From: Saprospiraceae bacterium
GTDB taxonomy: Bacteria; Bacteroidota; Bacteroidia; Chitinophagales; Saprospiraceae
DNA length: 64,000 bases
Direction of reading: 5' to 3'
Assembly: GCA_020848695.1 (NCBI GenBank)
Contig: JADLHT010000017.1
Location: 62,001-126,000 of the forward strand
The stretch's first letter is position 1, and each line of letters starts with the position of its first letter. Shown piece after piece: positions 55,526-64,000 of this stretch. The position numbers and the translations under genes were made by a program. The notes beneath the pieces were generated by a model. The model had not been told where the DNA came from. It saw only the letters and a list, made by a program, of their open reading frames with translations, and searched no databases.

Positions 55526-58500
55526 TTATAATTTTTCAATAGCGATTGAGCCTTCCAATCTATTTGAATTATAAATTTGAAGAATATAATTTCCGCGTGA
55601 AAAATTATTAAATTTAATGTTGGTAACATTTGTTAATTTTCCTTCTGTGATTTGTTTGCCAGTAATATCAAGTATGACATATCTTATTTGTCCCTCATCC
55701 GAAAGTAAATGCTGTACAATAATTTCATCCAATACAGGATTGGGAAATACTTTCCAGATGTCCTCGTTTAATTCAATATTTTGAGTAATCAATCTGTCTC
55801 CGGCAACAATCCATTGTGATTCAGAATTGATATAATTCTGATTTATAAATTTTGTATTTCCGTCAGATTTTCCTGCCTGTGATTCTCCTGGAAGAGCAAT
55901 CGGATTCCAGGTGTTTCCCTCAGCATTTGCAGAATTTCTAAAATATAATTTTGAGCCAATTGTTGAAATCTCTGAGCTGTCAATTAGGATTGATTTTAAA
56001 CCATTGAAAGTTGAATTGCTTCCCCAATTACGAAATACAAAATATTCACCTGCGATTCGGTTGAATGAAAATCCTAAGGTGTCGGGTGAGTATTTAATTC
56101 TAGACAATACTATCTCTCCATTTGGGATTTGCCCTGTTCCAAAATCTAAACTTGAATTTGTATTTTGAAGTTTAAAAACTTTATTTGAAAGAATTCCAAT
56201 TCTGTCGCTGGTACCAGGACCTGCAGCAATTGTTGATTTAACTAAAGGGGAGGCACCATTTAAGCCATGAGCTACTCCAATTTTATCATATATAGTATTC
56301 TGATCTTCTTCATTAAACTGATAATACAGGACCATATCGCTATCTGTTGCGGAATTTATCAGATGCATCTGTTCTCGTATTTCATTTTGTGAGAGGGCAC
56401 GTTTATAAATCTTTAATTCATCCATTTGACCATTGAATGTTCCACCCTGACCGGGAACACCATTGCCTAGCTCGAATGGAGTTTTATCAATATCTATCGT
56501 AAATTTTTGGTTTCTTGTCCAGGCTTTTCCATTCATATAAACAACAGCCTTGTTGGAATCAACGGTTAATGCAACATGGGTCCATTGATTGATAGGAACC
56601 TCATGAGAAGTGGTGAGCTGATAGGGGACATCTTTCCAACTAAAAGTTAAATTTGTTGTAGGTACATAGCCTTGAAAGGCAAATCCAAATCCTAAATTGG
56701 AAACAGATCCCCAATTGGAAATTATCTGGGTAAACCATTGTTGTTTTTCATTTATTTTTATCCAACACATGAGGGTGATTCCTTTGGCATCTTTTAATCT
56801 GCTATTTTTAGGAATAGAAATGACCTTTCGGGTTCCATTCATAGAAATACTTTTTCCCGGGATCAACTGTATGTCGCATTCAGATTTTTCAATATGAATC
56901 ATTTTAGAAAAATTACGGTGTGAACTACCAGAGCCATTAGTTGTTTTAAGTTCAACATCAAAAATGCCTTCCTTCCCAAAAACTACTTTCGGATTTCTTG
57001 AAAATTTGTTGCTAACATAGCTCGCCTCAGGAAAATTCCATTCAAATCTTTCTTGGCCGTCGTATTCTAAAACAGAATATGAATCAAAATAAAAAGTATC
57101 ACGGCTACATGAACTTGTTTTTTTGTCTACGCTGGCCTGTGCATAGGGTAATGATTTTTCGACCAGAGAAGTTTCCCAAAATCCAATATTTGATCCAGTT
57201 CTTAATTTATTGTCACGGTAGAATGGTCTTAGTTGTCTTGATGAATGATTGACGGGTAAATTTGAATTATACAATTCCCAGCTTTTTGCGCTTTTATCTC
57301 TGTAAAATATTTTTCCGGAGGAAGTAGAAATATATACTATTTCATTCGGAGATGAAAGTTGACAAACTATAGATTCAATGCTAAGATCATTTAATTCAGA
57401 GGTTGATAAATTGCTCCAACTCATTCCCAGATCCTCGGACTTAAAAACTTTGTTACCATTATTTCCTGATCTTAAAGCTACGTAAAGAATATTTTTTTCG
57501 GAAAGGGAGATCTGCATTACTCTTCTTTGAGAAGCACTCACTGGCAAGGGCGTAGTCTCAATAAATGAAAGTCCTCCATCCGTTGACTTCCAAATTTTAC
57601 CATTGTTTAAACTATTGTTTCTTGAAGTAAAAAAAATCAGATCAGAATTTTCCCTTGAAATTTCTATGTGTTGTACCTCAGCTCCTCTTTCCGGAATTGA
57701 GAACAATTTATTGAATGACACCCCATTGTTTTCAGATTTGTAAATACTTGAATCTTTTCCAATAAATAATGTATTATAATATTCAGGATGGAATTCAATT
57801 TCACTAAATTCCATAGTATAATATGATTCGTTGGGCCAAAGTGAAAATGGTTTAGATATAGCATTGTCGAATTTCCCTTCTCCCATTTCGTACGATCCTA
57901 TATCGGAAAAATAGACCTGCTTGTTATTCACTGAATTTACATATCCGGTAGGTGATTCTGCGCCTCCCATTCTCAGGAAAATTTGTGGTCCATAATTTTC
58001 ATGCCACACCGTATTCCCATTGTGGTATCTACCACCAACTAATATATCTTCGTTCCATCCGCTTCCAAATCCCCACATGTCTGTGGAAGTTATTCCAAAT
58101 GATCTATAGGTAGCATGATTGGTAAAAAAATCATTCGAGTAGGTTATTCCGCCATCAGTACAAATATATGAATCTGATCCGTTGCACCTGCATACTTGCA
58201 GATCAGGATGTAGCGGAAACTTTCCACCATAACCACCTACATTTTCAAAAGTATATCCACCGTCACTGCTTTTAAAACAAGAAGCTGTTCCAACAATAAT
58301 TTCATTTGAATTAGTATGATTAACCATCAAGTCAAGGTCATAGAATCCTTGCCAATTATCCATTGGGAATTCTGCAGTTTCTCCCTTTGCAGTAATTGTC
58401 CATGTTTCTGCCTGATCGTCACTTATTACCATTCTAGGTTTGTCGTTCGTTAGTAAGACTGCATAAAGTTTGTTCGGTGATTGAGGGCATACTGCTAATC

Positions 58501-59479
58501 TTCCAACTCCATTTGTTAAACCAGTAGGCCATCCGCTAACTTTAGCTCTAAATGTCAGCCCACCGTCAATGGATTTCCAAACTTCATAAAAGTTTAGAGG
58601 ATTATTCTTTTTGAGTACATATACAATGTTGTTGTTGGTTGGATGGAATTCTATTTCCAGACATTGATCATTGAGAATTCTATTCCAATTATCACCACCA
58701 TTTGAAGATCTCCACAATCCTGTACTTGTTGCTGCAAATACGATATTTGTTTGTGATGAATTGTATAAGATATTGGTTATCCCCATATTGTTGTTGGTGA
58801 ATACGGTAGTGAAATTATTTCCGCCATCAGCACTTTTTCGAATGGCAGAATTAACTCCTATCAGCAAGATGTTTTCATTAGTGGGATGAATTGCCAAAGC
58901 TTCAGAATTGAGAACATAATTTTGTCCTTTTAAATTCCAGTTGTTTCCTTTGTCATTGCTTCGAAACAAGGAGCCTGTCTCAGTTATGCAATACAGCACA
59001 TTTGGATTTGATTTTGAAATTTCAAAGGAATAAATATTAGCCTGCCAGGGGCAAAAAGTATCCGAAGTTGCCTTTAACCATTGAGTTGAATAAGGACCAA
59101 TATCTTTCCAGTCTGCTGCAGAAGATCGTTGATAAACTGAAGTAAGATGATTCGATTCTTTTCTTTGTCTGTAATAATCCCATTCCTCAGAATTCCAGGA
59201 TTTGATCAATCCATCATTTGAAATCTCTGAATTGTAAGATCTGATCAATCTTTTATAATATCGGGTCCAGTGGTTTTTTTTAAATGGGTGTTGTTTATAA
59301 TAATCCTTATAAGCCTGATCAATTTTTAACAAATTGATAGGTTCATTATATAGTCCTTCTGCCCAATCCGGCATTTGGCTTGTTTTTTCTGGTCTTAATA
59401 AACTATTTAATGGACTGAGTTGGGAATTAACTCTTGATGTTCCCCAGAGGATAAAAAGTATCAATAAAATTCGTAGCAT
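55526..59479 (-). CDS. Large secreted BNR/VPS10-like and LamG protein with T9SS sorting domain
   Basis: The 1317-residue product has a signal peptide (MLRILLILFILWGTSRVNSQ) and a long beta-propeller region with repeated sortilin/BNR-type motifs: 'SNDKGNNW', 'SADGGNNF', 'SSNGGDNWNRI', 'SIDGGLTF', 'SSDGGYTF', 'SENNGVSF' and 'STDGGLSF'. After about residue 800 come a PKD-like segment (SVLEYDGQERFEWNFPEASY), a LamG domain (about 905-1070, with MCWIKINEKQQWFTQIISNWGS and MDELKIYKRALSQNEI), and a C-terminal T9SS type-A domain (VFPNPVLDEIIVQHLL...GNYILQIYNSNRLEG). BNR repeats occur in sialidases and xyloglucanases, but no catalytic residues were identified, so this may be a surface adhesin or structural protein. 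Confidence 0.82.
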   Translation of the reverse strand: MLRILLILFILWGTSRVNSQLSPLNSLLRPEKTSQMPDWAEGLYNEPINLLKIDQAYKDYYKQHPFKKNHWTRYYKRLIRSYNSEISNDGLIKSWNSEEWDYYRQRKESNHLTSVYQRSSAADWKDIGPYSTQWLKATSDTFCPWQANIYSFEISKSNPNVLYCITETGSLFRSNDKGNNWNLKGQNYVLNSEALAIHPTNENILLIGVNSAIRKSADGGNNFTTVFTNNNMGITNILYNSSQTNIVFAATSTGLWRSSNGGDNWNRILNDQCLEIEFHPTNNNIVYVLKKNNPLNFYEVWKSIDGGLTFRAKVSGWPTGLTNGVGRLAVCPQSPNKLYAVLLTNDKPRMVISDDQAETWTITAKGETAEFPMDNWQGFYDLDLMVNHTNSNEIIVGTASCFKSSDGGYTFENVGGYGGKFPLHPDLQVCRCNGSDSYICTDGGITYSNDFFTNHATYRSFGITSTDMWGFGSGWNEDILVGGRYHNGNTVWHENYGPQIFLRMGGAESPTGYVNSVNNKQVYFSDIGSYEMGEGKFDNAISKPFSLWPNESYYTMEFSEIEFHPEYYNTLFIGKDSSIYKSENNGVSFNKLFSIPERGAEVQHIEISRENSDLIFFTSRNNSLNNGKIWKSTDGGLSFIETTPLPVSASQRRVMQISLSEKNILYVALRSGNNGNKVFKSEDLGMSWSNLSTSELNDLSIESIVCQLSSPNEIVYISTSSGKIFYRDKSAKSWELYNSNLPVNHSSRQLRPFYRDNKLRTGSNIGFWETSLVEKSLPYAQASVDKKTSSCSRDTFYFDSYSVLEYDGQERFEWNFPEASYVSNKFSRNPKVVFGKEGIFDVELKTTNGSGSSHRNFSKMIHIEKSECDIQLIPGKSISMNGTRKVISIPKNSRLKDAKGITLMCWIKINEKQQWFTQIISNWGSVSNLGFGFAFQGYVPTTNLTFSWKDVPYQLTTSHEVPINQWTHVALTVDSNKAVVYMNGKAWTRNQKFTIDIDKTPFELGNGVPGQGGTFNGQMDELKIYKRALSQNEIREQMHLINSATDSDMVLYYQFNEEDQNTIYDKIGVAHGLNGASPLVKSTIAAGPGTSDRIGILSNKVFKLQNTNSSLDFGTGQIPNGEIVLSRIKYSPDTLGFSFNRIAGEYFVFRNWGSNSTFNGLKSILIDSSEISTIGSKLYFRNSANAEGNTWNPIALPGESQAGKSDGNTKFINQNYINSESQWIVAGDRLITQNIELNEDIWKVFPNPVLDEIIVQHLLSDEGQIRYVILDITGKQITEGKLTNVTNIKFNNFSRGNYILQIYNSNRLEGSIAIEKL

Positions 59480-59816
59480 AAATCAAAGTATTGTGTAAAG
59501 ATAATTCTAAGAAGAGTATATTTCAATTCTTATAATTTCAGGAAGATAAAGACAATATATTAATAATCAATCTAATATAAACGATATAATTCAATATAAT
59601 CCATATAATTGATCCGCTACAAAAAATCTATGAAGTTACTGGCAGCGTTTTTGAATATCAAATAGTCAATTATGCAGTTAGGGGATAATTGAATGACTTA
59701 CAATAAACTGACTAATAATTAATAAATTATAAATTAAGTTAAAAAAGTTTTAATTTAGACCCGTCAAAAGTAAAGTATTAGGAAACAAATTAATGTATAA
59801 TTCAAACATTTTCAAT
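59480..59816. other. AT-rich divergent intergenic region
   Basis: This 337-base gap lies between the divergent BNR/LamG gene and the large repeat-protein gene. It is AT-rich with several near-repeats of TATAAT/ATATAA type, but no clear -33/-7 pair, no ORF and no hairpin with a U-tract was found. Confidence 0.4.
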
Positions 59817-62800
59817 ATGAAAAGAGTTTTTTACTTCTTTTTAACAACTATCTTTTTAGCTCTAGGGAATCATTTATCTGCACAATGTACACCTCCTTCA
59901 GCCGATAATTGTGATGAGGCTAATGTTTTGTGTTCTCTGGATGAGGTTAATGGATATACCTGTATGAATACAGATTATTCCAACCCAACCGGTTGTTCTC
60001 CTCTATGTCCAACAGGAGGTGGAGCGCACAATACAAGCTGGTGGGCATTTGTGACCGATGGTGGTAATGTCTGCGTGACTATAACTTTTTCCAATTGTAC
60101 AGTGAATGGAACCGGTGTGCAATTCGGTATATGGGGAGACTGTAATTGTGGTGAATCCATTTTCTGTGATCCAAATTGTAACGGACCGGGAACAAAGACA
60201 GCATGTGGAAATCTAGAGCCCTGTAAGACCTATTACCTTTTCGTTGATGGTTGTACAGGAGATGTTTGTAATTTCACAATTAACACTTCGGGAGGAAGCG
60301 CTCCAATGTTGCCTCCTTTGGGCAACCTAACAGGTCCAACTACTTTGTGTAAGGGCGCATGTAATGTAAAATATTCGATTGATCTATTAGGTGGAGGAGC
60401 TTGTGCACCAGCCTGGCAATGGACACTGGATGGAGTGGAAATACCGGATCAATACAATAAAGATATTTTTCTGGACTTTCCGGATGAAGGTGATTTTACC
60501 CTTTGTGTTACTGCCATCATCGGAAACCCTCAGTCCGGTTCTATCTGTGATCAGGAAGGTCCTAAATGTATAACAATTAAGGTGAGACAAGAAAAGGATC
60601 GAAGAGATGGTCCCAGATATATCTGCTTTGAAAATGCGCCAATAACCTGGCAAGGGAATACAGTCGATGCAACAGGAGAATATACAGCTCACTTTAAAGA
60701 TAAAAATTGTTGTGAATATGATTCGGTGGTATCCTTTATAGTATTGCCTGAAGTGGAGCCTCCTACGGTTTATTTTCTAGGCTGTATAGGCGAAACCTAT
60801 AAAGATCCCACTACAGGAAAACTATTTTCAAATTGCCAAAATGGTACTGAGATTGAACTAAAAAAAGCAACTAACCCACACAAATGTGACAGTTCATACA
60901 ATCTTGTGGCAGCTTTTATTAATGGTACAGGAAGAATGCGTGAATATTGTCAAGGGGGAATGATCTTATTGGAAGTTTCTCCAATAGACAGAACTTGCCC
61001 CGATGGGGGATATGTTACTGAATCTTATGGATATAAATGGTATTTAAAAACAGATCCTTCTAAAAAATCAATTGGTTCCGATGAATTTCTAGAGGTGACT
61101 CAAAAAGACGAATACTGTGTTGAAATAACATTTTTTGGAAGACTTGAAAATCAAACCAAACAATGTAAGTTTGATATTTGTGAACAGTTTAATGAGGATG
61201 ATTTCAAGTATAAGAAAATTTGCCCTAAAGGAGAACAATTATTGTGTCTGGGTAAAACAGGTAAATATTCTGTTGACACAATATTCCCTGCTGATGCTCG
61301 GCATATTTGGACAGTATCAGGAGGAAAATTATTAACCACGAATCCAATTGCATCAAAAGAAATAGAAGTTTTATGGGATTTTAATCCTGCTCCTGCAAAA
61401 CAATATACAGGTATAATATGCTATCATATGGAAAGTTCCTGTCCTCCAACTGAAGAATGTTGCATTGATGTTGTAATCAAAGTCGCTCCACAGCCAAGCG
61501 CGGGTCCGGATGATAGGATTTGCGGTTTAGACTACAAATTGAGAGGTAAATCAGATGTTGGAAACGGAACATGGACACAGGTTCCAGGTGGGCCAACAAC
61601 AACCATTACGCCACCTAACTCGCCAAATCCGGATGTAAACTCAAATGGATACGGAAGAGCAGTTTTTGTTTATTCTGAAACAGACTTAGGTTGTACAACA
61701 GAAGACACGGTTGTAATTGATTTCAATGAAAGTCCAATTAATGGACCATTAACCTATATATGTGGATCATCGAATAAGGATTTTGTCGCGACATTCCAGA
61801 TTATTGGGGGTAAGGCACCGTTCAAAGTAATCAGAGGCAATGGTACTGTTGATTCTCTTGGTATTTATACCTCAAAAACCATAAACAATTTAACGGATGA
61901 AATAATCGAAGTAGAAGATGTAAATGGATGTCGATTTACATTTACTATTAATTACGAATGTAAATGCACCAATGACATTGGAGTGATGGATACCAGATCT
62001 AAAGATTTATGCCAGGATCAATGCTTGGATATTTATGCAGATAATTTGTATGACAACAGAAATGAAAAATTAGATCAAAATCCTAGGGACACATTAATTT
62101 TCTTTGTGTATACGGATCCAAATAATTTACAAGGTTCTACACGATTCAATTTAACCAGTACAAGAATTTGTTATGATCCAAATAAATATACTTTTGGTCA
62201 AACTTTCTATGTTGGAGCAAAAATAGGTCGTGCCAACAATCGAGGAGATATTGATCCTATAAAGGGTTGTGTTCGTATTAATGGAGGAACACCAATAACA
62301 TTCTATGAAATCCCAAGACCTGATGCAGGACCTGATCGATCCGTTTGTGGTTTTTCTGTTGATTTAGAAGGAACTAAATCATTAGTTGTTACAAAGGGAT
62401 CATGGAAAGAAGTTAACAACAGGAATGTAAAATATTTTGATATTACTGATCCTGTAACGAATGTTGAAATATTAGATGGATTTGGGGTTTATACATTTGA
62501 ATACACCGAGGACAACAACAATGGACTTTGTGTAACCACAGATCGTGTTAATATAACCTTCAATCCTAATCCTGAATTAGCCAATATTGATAAAATATGC
62601 ACAAAATTTGGAGCAATCGGACAAACAGATGGTAAGTATGTGGCAACCGTAGATATTACAACAGGTACTGGTCCGTATATTTTAGTTATTCCTCCTTCAA
62701 CTCCAAATGGAAAAATAGTTGGAAATCAATGGGTGTCTGATACGATTGATAGCAATTCTAATTTTATTATTGTGGTAAGAGATGCAAATGGTTGTGAATC

Positions 62801-64000
62801 TCAGCTGTTGGATGATAATCACAATTGTAATTGCGGTGCTGTTGATGCCGGTAAACTTGACTCAAATCTTACAAGAGTATGTATTGATAAATGTGTAACA
62901 ATAAAAAATATTATAGGGGAAACTATCGATCCGGAGGATATAGTAATGTTTATACTTCATAAATTTCCAACGGGTTATAATAACCCAGCGAATGTGTTGG
63001 ATACCATATATGATATCAATCAATTGATTTGCTTTGACCCTAAAACAATGGGTACGGGTTCCAATAATCCGGTATTTGTCACAAGAATTGTAGGCGACGA
63101 TATTGCACCTCAGGATGGTGTTGTTGATCCTAAAGATCCTTGTAGGAGGGCGTCAAATCCGATGGAAATTGTTTTTGAACCTTATGCCGCACCGGATGCA
63201 GGATTAGATGGCAAAATATGTGGTTTAAATTATACCATGAAAGGGGTATTGACTTTTGGAAATGCTAATTGGAGATTAATCAGCGGACCTGGAAATTCAA
63301 CTTTCTCAGATCCTACTGATCCTGTAACTCCAATTTCAGTTAGTACGATTGGAACTTATACCTATGAAATATCCGGTGATAACTTTGGTTGTATTGGATT
63401 GGATACAGTTAGTGTAACTTTTGTTGATGAACCGAAATTTACAGGAGTGAAAAGTATTGTTTGCGATAATGTTGCAGAAAATTACAAAATTGTAGTTGGG
63501 GCAGATTTTGGTGACAGACCAACCTGGGATCTAAAAGGAACGTTTGACAACGGAACAAATTCATTGCCGGGAACCTATCTTGTTCCTAATGGTAAAGATT
63601 GGGAATCTGGCTGGATTCCGACCGGAAATAATTATGACCTTAGTATTGAAGATGCTAATAAATGTGCAATAGACAAGATAAATGGTTCACATGTTTGTCC
63701 CTGTATTACTTTGCCGGGTACTGTGGTACTGACTCCTAAAGATTTGTGCCAGACTACTTGTGCTCAAGCCGTTTATACGCCTGGTGCTATGGATGCAAAT
63801 GATGTATTTAGATACATTTTATATGATGGTCTTCCCACTGACCCTAACAATGGAACAAGGTTAAGCTTTAATGACAATGGTAGATTTTGTTTTGATCCGG
63901 CTAAGATGACGCTAGGAAAAACTTATTACGTTGCGGTCTATGCAGGTAATCTTGATCCCGCTACCGGCAATGTATTGTTTTCAGACCGTTGCATACAAAG
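59817..64000 (+). CDS. 5' part of a very large Cys-rich repeat surface protein
   Basis: The frame is open from ATG 59817 to the end of the window (about 1394 codons) with no stop, so the gene is truncated at the right edge. The start gives a signal peptide (MKRVFYFFLTTIFLALGNHL, Ala-Gln cleavage). An in-frame ATG lies eight codons upstream (59793), but it would weaken the signal peptide. A Cys-rich N-terminal region follows (about 25-560, with CTPPSADNCDEANVLCSLDE). Then comes a tandem module that begins near 61491, 62316 and 63189 with AGPDDRICG, AGPDRSVCG and AGLDGKICG; spacing between the starts is 275 and 291 residues. Each module ends with a C-x-C block and a segment like RICYDPNKYTFGQTFYVGAKIG. 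It is probably secreted by T9SS, but the C-terminus is not seen. Confidence 0.85.
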   Translation, partial: MKRVFYFFLTTIFLALGNHLSAQCTPPSADNCDEANVLCSLDEVNGYTCMNTDYSNPTGCSPLCPTGGGAHNTSWWAFVTDGGNVCVTITFSNCTVNGTGVQFGIWGDCNCGESIFCDPNCNGPGTKTACGNLEPCKTYYLFVDGCTGDVCNFTINTSGGSAPMLPPLGNLTGPTTLCKGACNVKYSIDLLGGGACAPAWQWTLDGVEIPDQYNKDIFLDFPDEGDFTLCVTAIIGNPQSGSICDQEGPKCITIKVRQEKDRRDGPRYICFENAPITWQGNTVDATGEYTAHFKDKNCCEYDSVVSFIVLPEVEPPTVYFLGCIGETYKDPTTGKLFSNCQNGTEIELKKATNPHKCDSSYNLVAAFINGTGRMREYCQGGMILLEVSPIDRTCPDGGYVTESYGYKWYLKTDPSKKSIGSDEFLEVTQKDEYCVEITFFGRLENQTKQCKFDICEQFNEDDFKYKKICPKGEQLLCLGKTGKYSVDTIFPADARHIWTVSGGKLLTTNPIASKEIEVLWDFNPAPAKQYTGIICYHMESSCPPTEECCIDVVIKVAPQPSAGPDDRICGLDYKLRGKSDVGNGTWTQVPGGPTTTITPPNSPNPDVNSNGYGRAVFVYSETDLGCTTEDTVVIDFNESPINGPLTYICGSSNKDFVATFQIIGGKAPFKVIRGNGTVDSLGIYTSKTINNLTDEIIEVEDVNGCRFTFTINYECKCTNDIGVMDTRSKDLCQDQCLDIYADNLYDNRNEKLDQNPRDTLIFFVYTDPNNLQGSTRFNLTSTRICYDPNKYTFGQTFYVGAKIGRANNRGDIDPIKGCVRINGGTPITFYEIPRPDAGPDRSVCGFSVDLEGTKSLVVTKGSWKEVNNRNVKYFDITDPVTNVEILDGFGVYTFEYTEDNNNGLCVTTDRVNITFNPNPELANIDKICTKFGAIGQTDGKYVATVDITTGTGPYILVIPPSTPNGKIVGNQWVSDTIDSNSNFIIVVRDANGCESQLLDDNHNCNCGAVDAGKLDSNLTRVCIDKCVTIKNIIGETIDPEDIVMFILHKFPTGYNNPANVLDTIYDINQLICFDPKTMGTGSNNPVFVTRIVGDDIAPQDGVVDPKDPCRRASNPMEIVFEPYAAPDAGLDGKICGLNYTMKGVLTFGNANWRLISGPGNSTFSDPTDPVTPISVSTIGTYTYEISGDNFGCIGLDTVSVTFVDEPKFTGVKSIVCDNVAENYKIVVGADFGDRPTWDLKGTFDNGTNSLPGTYLVPNGKDWESGWIPTGNNYDLSIEDANKCAIDKINGSHVCPCITLPGTVVLTPKDLCQTTCAQAVYTPGAMDANDVFRYILYDGLPTDPNNGTRLSFNDNGRFCFDPAKMTLGKTYYVAVYAGNLDPATGNVLFSDRCIQ

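Overview
The window looks like a chromosomal segment of a low-GC member of the Bacteroidota, most likely a Saprospiria-like lineage; the family is an inference, not a proof. Supporting signs are promoter boxes of the form TAnnTTTG just upstream of several genes, weak or absent Shine-Dalgarno sequences, at least five secreted proteins ending in a type IX secretion (T9SS) type-A sorting domain, a tricorn-type protease, a TonB-type barrel protein with a CarboxypepD_reg domain, and very large Cys-rich repeat proteins. No insertion sequence, prophage, CRISPR array or rRNA gene was found.

Layout. 1-9.4 kb: tail of an unknown extracytoplasmic protein, rarA and ftsK on the minus strand, a saccharopine-dehydrogenase-like reductase, tRNA-Lys with its own promoter and terminator, a T9SS-sorted choice-of-anchor-V-like protein, and a CMP-sugar synthetase tail to tail with kdtA. 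9.5-18.6 kb: tricorn protease, outer-membrane barrel, the phospholipid genes cdsA and psd, a CPBP membrane protease and pdxJ. 18.6-33.6 kb: the core expression block rpsU, xerC/D-like, hpf, tRNA-Thr/Tyr/Gly/Thr, tuf, tRNA-Trp, secE, nusG, rplK, rplA, rplJ, rplL, rpoB, rpoC. The tRNA order and anticodons ahead of tuf match the known thrU-tyrU-glyT-thrT-tufB order of E. coli.

33.7-50.3 kb is an accessory, surface-oriented stretch: two orphan exported proteins, a TPR/PD40/SPOR protein, a subtilisin-like T9SS protease, a T9SS carbohydrate esterase divergent from a T9SS lyase-like protein, a PspA-like membrane coiled-coil protein, gpsA, and a large lipoprotein paired with an outer-membrane barrel. 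50.3-55.5 kb holds a DUF6438 lipoprotein, yidC, a probable free-standing structured RNA upstream of yidC, and the aroA-aroC pair. 55.5-64 kb holds a 1317-residue BNR/LamG T9SS protein and the 5' part of a very large Cys-rich repeat protein that runs off the right edge.

The most interesting unexplained items are the structured RNA at about 52.78-52.98 kb (minus strand), the L1-binding-site-like hairpin between rplK and rplA, the long perfect hairpin between rplL and rpoB, and the tandem ~280-residue Cys-rich modules at the right edge. I saw no clear new multi-gene defence or biosynthetic system.
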